From Planctomycetota bacterium (GTDB lineage: Bacteria > Planctomycetota > SZUA-567 > H5-PLA8): a DNA stretch of 64,000 nt. The position numbers and the translations under genes are program-made. Positions within the stretch are counted from its first letter, which is position 1, and each line of letters begins with the position of its first letter. Below the pieces are notes generated by a model. It searched no databases and had not been told where the DNA came from. It worked only from the letters and a program-made list of their open reading frames with translations. The stretch is from assembly GCA_016200135.1 (NCBI GenBank), contig JACQFI010000097.1, forward strand, positions 1 to 64,000, read 5' to 3'. Below are positions 42,040 through 50,785 of the stretch, piece after piece.

Positions 42040-45000
42040 TTACTTCGCGCTTCGCGCGCAGCGGAAACCGCAATTGAAGTTGCGATTGTACGGAAGCAGG
42101 TGCGACTCGGAGCCGTCCGCGTCGAGCGTGTAGGCGCTTGTGCCGCCTTTGTTGACGCCCACACGGCTGACCCCGGGCTGGTCGACCCATTCGTAAATCG
42201 CCGTAAGCTGGTACATCGCGCCATACGTGCCGCGCGCCGCTTTTTCCCACTCTTCGTTCGAAGGCAAGCGCTTGCCCGCCCATAGCGCGTAGGCTTCCGC
42301 CGCAAACCAGGAGACGTCCACAACCGAGCGGTCGTCACCCGCGTACCGTTCGCGCGCAAACTGCAGCTCGGTCGAGAAGCGTTTCCACTGTTCCAGCGCG
42401 TCGGGCCGGGTGGACTCCTTGGCGCGGCGCTCCTGGATCTCTTCGAACTCCGGGAAATACCGCGGGATGTACTCGACCGGATCCTTGGGAACCTTGAATT
42501 TTCCGGCGACGCCTTCCTTGGCTTCCAGGGCCGTGTAGAGTTTCTGAATCTCGTCGTGGTTGGACTCGTTGACGATCCACTGCACGAACTTGTGGTAGTC
42601 CTTGTTCGTCACTTTGAGTTTGTCGATCGAGTACGCGGGGATGTTCCGGTCCTCGCGGCGCAGGCCAAACTTGAACGGCCCGCCTTCGATCTTCACCATC
42701 TCGGCCGTTGTCCGGCCCAACACCTTATCTCGAATGGACTCGAATACGCCCGTGCGCGAAGTGAACGCCGGCGTGTCCTTGAAGCGCTTCAGGCCGTCGT
42801 CCAACAACGCGCAGGCTTCTTTGGCCAGCCCCTGCTTATCCAGTTCTTCAATCTGCTTGGCGAGTTTCTCGGCCTCCGCCTCGGCCTGCTCCTTCAACAC
42901 GGCCTGCCGGCCGCGCTTGGCCATCTCCAGGGCGATAAGATACCGCACCCGTTCGGCCTCGGGAACGGTTTTGACGGCCGCTTCGGCGTTGTCGAGATCC
43001 TGAACGCCAATGTAGAACGCGACCTTTGCGCGCGCGGCCTCATCCTTCTCCATCCCGGTCTTGGCCTCGAAGAACTTTATGATCTCTTCGGACGGCACCT
43101 TGTCCCTGAACGGGACCGACATGGTCGAACCCTTGCCGTTCAGGTCCAGTTCCAGGCGGCCGCGGTCGAGGCCCGCGATCTTTCCAGACAGGCCCGCGTT
43201 AATCTTGATGGTCTCACCCTTGCGCAGGTCCACGTTCTTTTCCGCCTGCGCCAGCAAGGATTCGATGCGCTTGAGGTCGGCGCGGTCCTCGGCCATCTCC
43301 ACGGCCAGCGGTTTCAGGTCTTCCCGCGCGGAGGCTTGGTCGAGCGCCTTCGCCGCCGCGGACCAGTCGCGCGCCTTGAGTTTCTTCGAGACCTCCTCGC
43401 AGACCGTCTCGTAGGCCGCGCGTGCGGCGGTCAGGACTTCCTCTTCCTTGGCCTTCGCGGCCGCCGCGTTGTCCACCGTCCCCGGCGAGGGCGCGGGATA
43501 TTTCTCGCCTGGACGAGTCAGGGAAGGATTGCTCGAAGGCTGCGGCGTCTGGCCCGCCGAGGCTTGCGCACGCTTCGACTCGACCGCGGCTTTGCCCAAT
43601 TGTGTGGCGATAATCGCGAGATTGGCGGCGCCACCGACTTCCGTGCCATTGTATTTTTCCGCCAGTGGCTGCATGCGCTTGATGATCCCGTCGAAATCGT
43701 CGGGATGCTCTTTGGCGTATGCCGAAGCATCTTCCAGTTCCTGCATACCCGGCACGGTACGGCCCTGCGGCGGCCTAGAATAGCCGGGCGAAGCAGGCGC
43801 CGCTCCTGGGCGCGGTGCGGGAGCAAAAGACACGGAGGATGCTTCCGGCCGTGAAGGCGCCGCAGGCGGCTGGGCCGCCGGCGGATTGTTTTTGGCCACG
43901 GCGGGGCGTTCGTCCGGCTTGTTTACGGTTGCAGTCTTCGCGTTCTCGGAGCCGCCGGAGCCCAGCATTACGAGCAGGCCGATCAGGAGCAGAGCCGCAG
44001 CCGCGCCGACGCAGGCCAACAGGAGCGGATTCGAGCCACTAACCGACGGAGAAGAATGCCTGGGCGTCGCAAGCTCATCCCGCATCCGCGGACCGATGAC
44101 CTTCAGCGGGCCTTCCGTTCCGCGCCGCGGCGTCGCAGGTGCCGGACCGATCGGCGCGTGCTGGCCGGTGCGGCGGCGGTTCACCGGCCCGCTCGCGGGC
44201 TTTTGCATCGGCCACGGCAGCCGTCCTTCCAGCACCCGGTCGATGGATTCCAGGACCTCGCCGGCGCTCGCCGGACGATTCACGCGGTCCTTCTGCATCA
44301 GCCAGCCGGTGAGAGCGCAGACGCCGTCGGTCAGTTTCGCGTTCGGGTTGCGCGTCCGCGGCGGAACCGGCTCTTCCATGATGTGCTTGGCCATCACCAT
44401 AGCGGGCGTATCGCCGGTAAACGGAACCTGGCACGTGAGCATGTGGTAGAGCATCGCGCCGAGCGAATAGAGGTCGGCGCGGGCATCGATGTCCTTGTCG
44501 CCTCGCGCCTGTTCGGGCGCGATGTACTGCGGCGTACCGAGCGCCATGCCGGTCTGCGTCAGGCTCGAATCGTCCTTGTTCGAGCGCGCCAGGCCAAGAT
44601 CGGCCAGTTTTACGATGCCGTTCTTGTCGATGAGCAGGTTGTCGGGCTTCACGTCGCGGTGGATCAGGCCGGCCTCGTGCGCGCACTTCAGGCCATGCGT
44701 CGCCTGCTTCAAAAGCTCCAGCGCTTCCTTCTCGGGCAGCGGCCCGCGCTCGTTCATCAGTTCGCGGACGTTCGAGCCCTCGACGAACTCCATCGCGAGG
44801 TAGTACATCCCGTTCTCGCAGCCGGCGTCGATCGCGTTGACCACATTCTCGTGGTTCAAGCGTCCCACCAGCCTGGCCTCGCGCAGGAAGCGTTCGACAA
44901 AGGTGCTGTTGTTGCTGAATTGGGGCGTCAGGATCTTCACGGCGACGATGCGGTCCATCGAGAGCTGCCGGGCCTTGAAGACCGAGCCCATACCGCCCTG

Positions 45001-45072
45001 ACCGAGCTTTTTTTGAAGCTGGTAACCGCCGACCACTGGAAGTTTAGCAGGTGCTGCTGCCTGCGTGCTCAT
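42040..45072 (-). CDS. Hanks-type Ser/Thr protein kinase with C-terminal formylglycine-enzyme-like (SUMF1) domain
   Basis: ATG 45072 gives 1010 residues. Kinase domain at about 17-285: GQGGMGSVFKA P-loop (24-34), Lys 46, HRDVKPDN with catalytic Asp 140, DLG 158-160, and APEQ 185-188. A Pro-rich linker precedes one membrane helix (about 346-370). The outer part has a long helical region (about 430-800) and finishes with an FGE-sulfatase fold (VVDVSWFAAEAYALWAGKRL, PSNEEWEKAARG, NRNFNCGFRCARSAK), as in other planctomycete kinases. The FGE part lacks an obvious pair of copper-binding cysteines, so it is more likely a binding domain. It is divergent from the STAS-containing phosphoglycerate mutase. 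Confidence 0.88.
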   Translation of the reverse strand: MSTQAAAPAKLPVVGGYQLQKKLGQGGMGSVFKARQLSMDRIVAVKILTPQFSNNSTFVERFLREARLVGRLNHENVVNAIDAGCENGMYYLAMEFVEGSNVRELMNERGPLPEKEALELLKQATHGLKCAHEAGLIHRDVKPDNLLIDKNGIVKLADLGLARSNKDDSSLTQTGMALGTPQYIAPEQARGDKDIDARADLYSLGAMLYHMLTCQVPFTGDTPAMVMAKHIMEEPVPPRTRNPNAKLTDGVCALTGWLMQKDRVNRPASAGEVLESIDRVLEGRLPWPMQKPASGPVNRRRTGQHAPIGPAPATPRRGTEGPLKVIGPRMRDELATPRHSSPSVSGSNPLLLACVGAAAALLLIGLLVMLGSGGSENAKTATVNKPDERPAVAKNNPPAAQPPAAPSRPEASSVSFAPAPRPGAAPASPGYSRPPQGRTVPGMQELEDASAYAKEHPDDFDGIIKRMQPLAEKYNGTEVGGAANLAIIATQLGKAAVESKRAQASAGQTPQPSSNPSLTRPGEKYPAPSPGTVDNAAAAKAKEEEVLTAARAAYETVCEEVSKKLKARDWSAAAKALDQASAREDLKPLAVEMAEDRADLKRIESLLAQAEKNVDLRKGETIKINAGLSGKIAGLDRGRLELDLNGKGSTMSVPFRDKVPSEEIIKFFEAKTGMEKDEAARAKVAFYIGVQDLDNAEAAVKTVPEAERVRYLIALEMAKRGRQAVLKEQAEAEAEKLAKQIEELDKQGLAKEACALLDDGLKRFKDTPAFTSRTGVFESIRDKVLGRTTAEMVKIEGGPFKFGLRREDRNIPAYSIDKLKVTNKDYHKFVQWIVNESNHDEIQKLYTALEAKEGVAGKFKVPKDPVEYIPRYFPEFEEIQERRAKESTRPDALEQWKRFSTELQFARERYAGDDRSVVDVSWFAAEAYALWAGKRLPSNEEWEKAARGTYGAMYQLTAIYEWVDQPGVSRVGVNKGGTSAYTLDADGSESHLLPYNRNFNCGFRCARSAK

Positions 45073-45337
45073 GCGCGTCCCCCGATCCACCACGACCTCC
45101 AATAGCACGTCGTGCATTGTATATCTTCTACTGCTATAAAAGAAGGCGATGGTTTACAAAACTCATTAGTTTAAAAGGACTTAAGCACATGTGCGCGGAC
45201 TGGTTTGCGCGCACGAGTGGTGCCTAGACCGCTCAAAAGACTTGCATGAAAGCCGCAGTTCTAATTCGTCCTCTTCTTGTCCCTGCGTACTCTGGGCCTT
45301 ATTCTCCGACTTGCCACTCGACGAGGATTTTCAGACC

Positions 45338-47281
45338 ATGCCCGCCATCCCCCCCCGCAAAGGCCCCGTAATGCTGATCGTGATGGACGGCATCGGCCTG
45401 CGCCAAGAGACCGAACACAACGCCGTGCATCTGGCCAAGAAGCCCAACTACGACCGGCTCACGAGGGAGTACCCTTACACGCAGATTATCACGTGCGGGA
45501 CCGATGTCGGCCTGCCCAAGGGGACCATGGGCAACAGCGAGGTCGGGCACCTGAACATCGGCGCGGGGCGCGTCGTCTGGCAGGAATTGATGCGCATCGG
45601 CAACGCCGTCGCGGACCTCTCCTTCTTCGAGAGCAAGGCCTTCCTCGGCGCCATCGAACACGCCAAGAAGAACAACGCGCGCCTGCATCTCTTCGGTCTC
45701 ATCAGCGGCGCGTACGTGCATTCTTGCGAGGAACACTACTTCGCCTTGATCCGCATGGCGCGGCAGCAGGGGCTCACGCGCGACCGCGTGGTGCTCCACC
45801 TCTTTACCGACGGCCGCGACACCCCGCCGCGCTCAGGCGCGCAGTGGGTCGCGGACCTGCAACGCAAACTCGATCTTTACGACACCGGCATTGTCGGCAC
45901 GGTGATCGGGCGCTACTACGCGATGGACCGCGACAAACGCTGGAGCCGCGTCAAGCTCGCCTACGACGCCATGGTTCACGGGGTCGCGGAGCGCTCGGCC
46001 AAATCCGCAAGCGAAGCCATCGCCGCGGCGTACGCGCGTGCGGATAAGCACGGCAAGCCGCACACGAAGGTGCTCGAAGGCAAGCTGCCCGAGGCGAACC
46101 TGAAGCTCACCGGCGCGCTCGACCGCAAGGGTCTGGAAGACTTGCAGCTCGCCGTGCAAGCGCTTCTGAACAAGGGCCAGTACCGCATCGTCGCCGATCT
46201 CTCGGGCCTCGAATTCCTCAACTCCGCCGCCGCCGCGATCCTCATCGACGCCCACACCAAGGCGCAGGAGAAGGGCGGTTCGGTTGCACTCCTCCGGCCC
46301 AATGCCAGCTCGATGAAAACCGTCGAGATGCTCGGGCTGAACACCTTCTTCGAGATCCACGGCGCGCCCGCGACCGCGGACTATCCCGCGGAGACCGACG
46401 AGTTCATCCGCCCGACGACGATCCTGGGCGAAAACGGCAAGCCGCAGGGGGTCATCCGCGACGGCGACGCCCTGATTAGCTTCAACCACCGCTCGGACCG
46501 CCCGCGCGAGATCATCCGCGCGCTGATCGAGGACGACTTCGAAGAGAAGACGCGCAAGGACACCGACCGCGGCTTCGTGCGGCGCGGCCGGCCCAAGAAC
46601 CTCTACCTCGCCACAATGACCGACTACCGCGCCGGCTTCGACGTTTCCGTCGCGTTCGACGCCAAGGAACTCTCGGGCACCATCTCCGAAGCCGTCAGCA
46701 AGGCGGGGCTCAAGCAGTACCACACGGCCGAGACCGAAAAGTACCCGCACGTGACGTTCTTCTTCAACGGCGGGCGCGAGGCGCCCTTCCCCGGCGAAGA
46801 CCGCTACATGGCCAACTCGCCCAAGGTCGCGACCTACGACCTCCAGCCCGAGATGTCCGCCGCGGAGGTGACGCAGAAGGTCTGCGAGGCGATCCGCACA
46901 AAGAAGTACGACTTCTTCGTGCTCAACTTCGCCAACGGCGACATGGTGGGCCATACCGGCGTGGAACCGGCGGCAATCAAGGCCGTCGAGACCGTCGATA
47001 AGGGTGTGGGCGAGATCATCCAGGCGTTGAAAGAGGTGCACGGCGACGTTCTGATCACCGCCGACCACGGCAACTGCGAACAGATGTGGGACTACGAGGC
47101 CAACTGTCCGCACACCTCGCACACGACGAACCCGGTGCCGTGTTTCCTGGTCAGCGAACGCTTCAAGAACGCCAAGCTGCGCTCCGGCGGCCGGCTTGCA
47201 GACCTCGCTCCCACTCTGATGTTCCTCCTGGGCTTGCGGCCGACCAAAGAGATGGACGGCCAGAACCTGATCCTGGCGTAG
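45338..47281 (+). CDS. gpmI: Cofactor-independent phosphoglycerate mutase with an inserted STAS domain
   Basis: ATG 45338, preceded by GAGGAT, gives 647 residues; typical iPGM has 510-520. The family motifs are intact on both sides of the insert: LIVMDGIG, VGLPKGTMGNSEVGHLNIG with the phosphoserine Ser 67, FTDGRDTPP, GRYYAMDRDKRW, then FIRPTTI, FNHRSDRPREI, FFFNGG, NFANGDMVGHTG and ITADHGNCEQM. The enzyme converts 3-phosphoglycerate to 2-phosphoglycerate in glycolysis and uses Mn2+. Residues about 238-345 form an extra STAS domain (LKLTGALDRKGLEDL; IVADLSGLEFLNSAAAAILI; VEMLGLNTFFEI), placed in the AAYARA-to-TDEF loop of the transferase domain. Phosphorylation of its conserved Ser (296) could control activity; that is inference. 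Confidence 0.95.
   Translation: MPAIPPRKGPVMLIVMDGIGLRQETEHNAVHLAKKPNYDRLTREYPYTQIITCGTDVGLPKGTMGNSEVGHLNIGAGRVVWQELMRIGNAVADLSFFESKAFLGAIEHAKKNNARLHLFGLISGAYVHSCEEHYFALIRMARQQGLTRDRVVLHLFTDGRDTPPRSGAQWVADLQRKLDLYDTGIVGTVIGRYYAMDRDKRWSRVKLAYDAMVHGVAERSAKSASEAIAAAYARADKHGKPHTKVLEGKLPEANLKLTGALDRKGLEDLQLAVQALLNKGQYRIVADLSGLEFLNSAAAAILIDAHTKAQEKGGSVALLRPNASSMKTVEMLGLNTFFEIHGAPATADYPAETDEFIRPTTILGENGKPQGVIRDGDALISFNHRSDRPREIIRALIEDDFEEKTRKDTDRGFVRRGRPKNLYLATMTDYRAGFDVSVAFDAKELSGTISEAVSKAGLKQYHTAETEKYPHVTFFFNGGREAPFPGEDRYMANSPKVATYDLQPEMSAAEVTQKVCEAIRTKKYDFFVLNFANGDMVGHTGVEPAAIKAVETVDKGVGEIIQALKEVHGDVLITADHGNCEQMWDYEANCPHTSHTTNPVPCFLVSERFKNAKLRSGGRLADLAPTLMFLLGLRPTKEMDGQNLILA
46049..46372 (+). other. 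STAS domain segment inserted within gpmI
   Basis: Codons 238-345 encode a whole STAS fold: the strand LKLTGALD, helix LEDLQLAVQALL, strand YRIVADLSGLEFL, the phosphorylatable Ser in LNSAAAA (position where SpoIIAA has Ser in DS), helix AILIDAHTKAQ, strand GGSVALLRP and the last helix VEMLGLNTFFEI. The sequence on both sides joins to normal iPGM when this segment is left out. Confidence 0.88.
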
Positions 47282-47706
47282 CGCAGGCTCCATGGCACGC
47301 GGAAATCTCAAACCGCGCCAAGCAACCTTTCCCGAGAAATAACCGCGGGCAATCCTGTACATCCTCGGCGTAGAAATCCGCCTGGGGTTTTCTTGCTTTC
47401 GTTTTAGATGTACTAGGTGTACTCGCCATGCCTAAGCGGACTTCGACAGATCTTGTTTTCAAATCTCTATTGTAATTTTCATAAGAAGAGGGCGCCAAAA
47501 TTGCCGAGTTCAAAATTTATCAAAAAGCTCTGCATAGCCGTAGGCCATTAGTGTATCTAACTTAGCGTGAACGATACGCGTTTGTAATCAGGCCGCTTTC
47601 ATAGTCCGAAAGAAAGTACATACGTCGTTTCAGCAGCATTGGTGCATCTCGGTTTACAATTCCGCCGCGCGCTGTATCGGTCGCATTCGAGCTGGGAGAA
47701 ATCAAA
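47282..47706. other. Intergenic region before the MoxR operon, 425 bases, no gene seen
   Basis: The stretch 47400-47600 is AT-rich compared with the rest of the window. It holds the promoter of the MoxR operon and perhaps the end of the gpmI transcript. No open frame in it looks like a protein and no clear terminator hairpin was found. Confidence 0.5.
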
Positions 47707-48690
<984 letters not shown>

Positions 48691-48719
48691 GGCTCAGCGG
48701 ATAGGGGCCGGTGAACAGG

Positions 48720-48760
48720 GAACCTTCACCCCTGTCCTCTGTCCCCCGATCCCTGTCCCC
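48720..48760 (-). repeat. Intergenic element B, copy 1 (minus orientation)
   Basis: CCCCTGTCC-TCTGTCCCCCGATCCCTGTCCCC (48729-48760), on the complementary strand, matches 60439-60470 at 26 of 32 positions. Together with the preceding GTGAACAGGG it can fold into an imperfect hairpin between the two MoxR genes. Confidence 0.6.
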
Positions 48761-48774
48761 GCGAGGAGTCCAGC

Positions 48775-49791
48775 ATGGCATCCGGAGCGACTTCGACCAG
48801 CGTCGGCAAGGAGCACGTGGACGCGATCCGCAAGGCCCACGATGCGGTCATGGGCGAGGTCCGCAAGATCATCATCGGGCAGGACGCGGTCGTCGAGGAC
48901 GTGCTGAGCTGCTTCTTCTCCGGCGGGCACTGCCTGATCACCGGCGTTCCCGGCTTGGCCAAGACGCTGCTCATCTCGAGCCTCGGGCGCGCCCTCAAGC
49001 TCAACTTCAAGCGCATCCAGTTCACGCCCGACCTGATGCCCAGCGACATCGTCGGCCACGAGATCCTCGACGAAGAAGAGGGCAAGCGTAAGCTCACCTT
49101 CGTTCCGGGTCCGATCTTCAGCAACATTGTGCTGGCCGACGAGATCAACCGCACCCCGCCCAAAACCCAGGCCGCGCTGCTCGAAGCAATGCAGGAGCAC
49201 CAGGTCACCAGCGGCGGCATCAGCCGCAAGCTCGACGAGCCCTTCTTCGTGCTCGCGACGCAGAACCCGATCGAACAGGAAGGCACATATCCGCTGCCGA
49301 TCGCGCAGCAGGACCGCTTCATGTTCAGCCTCTTTATCGGCTACCCGACGAAGGAAGAGGAGATGGAGATCCTCGACAGCACCACGACCAACAAACAGGT
49401 GGACATCCAGCCCGCGCTCGACGGCCCAAGCCTCCTCAAGAGCCAGCAGGTCGTCCGCGCGATCCCCGTCGCCAGCGCCATCGCGACCTACGCGGTGAGC
49501 CTGGTGAACGCCTCGCGCCCCGACCACGACAAGGCTCCGGATTTCGTCAAGCAGTACGTCTCCGTCGGCGCGTCGTTGCGCGGCTCGCAGTACCTGGTGC
49601 TGGGCGCCAAAGCCCGCGCCGCGATGGACGGGCGCCTGGCCGTCTCGCTGGATGACATCCGCGCCGTCGCCTACAGCGTGCTGCGCCACCGCATCGTCGT
49701 AAACTTCAAGGCCGACGCCGCGAAGGTAAATTCGGACGAGATCGTGAAGCGCCTGATCGAAAAGGTCCCGGCGCCGCAAGCGACGATGTAG
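48775..49791 (+). CDS. MoxR-family AAA+ ATPase
   Basis: The protein has 338 residues. Walker A is GVPGLAKTLL (residues 57-66), Walker B is LADEINRTPPKTQ, sensor 1 is LATQNPIEQEGTYPLP, and the MoxR segment PDLMPSDIVGHEIL is present, all canonical. MoxR ATPases act with VWA/DUF58 proteins as chaperones for maturation of enzymes or cell-envelope systems. It lies between the degenerate paralogue and the DUF58 protein, in the order of the aerotolerance (Bat) type operon. Confidence 0.95.
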   Translation: MASGATSTSVGKEHVDAIRKAHDAVMGEVRKIIIGQDAVVEDVLSCFFSGGHCLITGVPGLAKTLLISSLGRALKLNFKRIQFTPDLMPSDIVGHEILDEEEGKRKLTFVPGPIFSNIVLADEINRTPPKTQAALLEAMQEHQVTSGGISRKLDEPFFVLATQNPIEQEGTYPLPIAQQDRFMFSLFIGYPTKEEEMEILDSTTTNKQVDIQPALDGPSLLKSQQVVRAIPVASAIATYAVSLVNASRPDHDKAPDFVKQYVSVGASLRGSQYLVLGAKARAAMDGRLAVSLDDIRAVAYSVLRHRIVVNFKADAAKVNSDEIVKRLIEKVPAPQATM

Positions 49792-49795
49792 TCGC

Positions 49796-49859
49796 TTTTG
49801 GATTTTGGATTTCCGATTTTGGATTCAACGGGCTCCGCCGCCCAATCCAAAATCCAAAA
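49796..49859. repeat. Intergenic element A, copy 1: perfect 16-bp inverted repeat
   Basis: TTTTGGATTTTGGATT (49796-49811) is exactly complementary to AATCCAAAATCCAAAA (49844-49859), with a 32-nt loop. It is AT-rich and directly precedes the start codon of the DUF58 gene. ATTTCCGATTTTGGATT at 49809-49825 recurs exactly at 61520-61536. Confidence 0.8.
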
Positions 49860-49879
49860 TGAAATTCGGGAAAGCATTC

Positions 49880-50785
49880 ATGGCTAAGCAGGCATCTTCC
49901 AAGCCCGACGTCCTCGACACCGCCACGCTGGCGCGGTTGAGCAACCTCCAGTTGCTCGCGAAGACGGTCGTCGAGGGCTTCATCCTTGGGCTGCACAAGT
50001 CGCCGTTCCGGGGATTCAGCGTCGAGTTCGCCGAGTACCGGCCGTACGTCGCGGGCGACGACATCAAGCACATCGACTGGAAGGTCTACGCCAAGTCCGA
50101 CAAGCACTACCTCAAGCTCTTCGAAGAAGAGACGAACCTCGCCTCGCACGTGATCGTGGACGCGAGCGCCTCCATGGCGTACGGCTCGGGCGAACTGACC
50201 AAGTTCCAGTACGCCTCGCGCATGGCCGCGTGCCTCGCCTACTTCATGATGGGCCAGCGCGACGCGACGGGCCTGGTGGTCTTCGACACCGGGATCCGCG
50301 AGATCCTGCCGCCGCGCCTGCGGCCCACGCACCTGCAGCACATCATCAACGTCCTGCAGAATTGCGAGCCCGGCGGCGAGACCGACCTGGAGGTCCCGCT
50401 CCATGCCGCGGCCGAGTCCATCAAAAAGCGCGGCCTCGTAGTCCTCATCAGCGACCTGCTGGGCGAAGTGGACGCCCTTCAGGGTGCGCTCCAGCATCTC
50501 AAGTTCGGCGGGCACGATGTCATCGTCTTCCAGGTGCTCGACCCGCATGAGGTCGATTTCCCCTTCGATAACCTCGTCGAGTTCACCGACCTGGAGACCG
50601 GCGCGAAGCTGCGCACCAGCGGACGCGCCGCGCGCGAGGAATACATGAAGGAGTTCCAGGCGCACCAGGAAGCCCTGCGCGATATCTGCGCGGGCCTGAA
50701 GATCGACCATGTCCTCTTCGATACGCGCATGCCCCTCGACATGGCGCTCGCGCAATACCTCTACCGCCGCGGGAGGGCCGGATGA
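49880..50785 (+). CDS. DUF58 domain protein
   Basis: ATG 49880 gives 301 residues; ATG 49859 in the same frame is possible but lies inside the hairpin. DUF58 signature: HKSPFRGFSVEFAEYRPYVAGDD, IDWKVYAKSDKHYLKLFEEE. A VWA-like half follows (VIVDASASMAYGSGE, with the MIDAS DxSxS, and LVVLISDLLGE). DUF58 proteins are partners of MoxR. The stop overlaps the ATG of the next gene (ATGA). Confidence 0.93.
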   Translation: MAKQASSKPDVLDTATLARLSNLQLLAKTVVEGFILGLHKSPFRGFSVEFAEYRPYVAGDDIKHIDWKVYAKSDKHYLKLFEEETNLASHVIVDASASMAYGSGELTKFQYASRMAACLAYFMMGQRDATGLVVFDTGIREILPPRLRPTHLQHIINVLQNCEPGGETDLEVPLHAAAESIKKRGLVVLISDLLGEVDALQGALQHLKFGGHDVIVFQVLDPHEVDFPFDNLVEFTDLETGAKLRTSGRAAREEYMKEFQAHQEALRDICAGLKIDHVLFDTRMPLDMALAQYLYRRGRAG

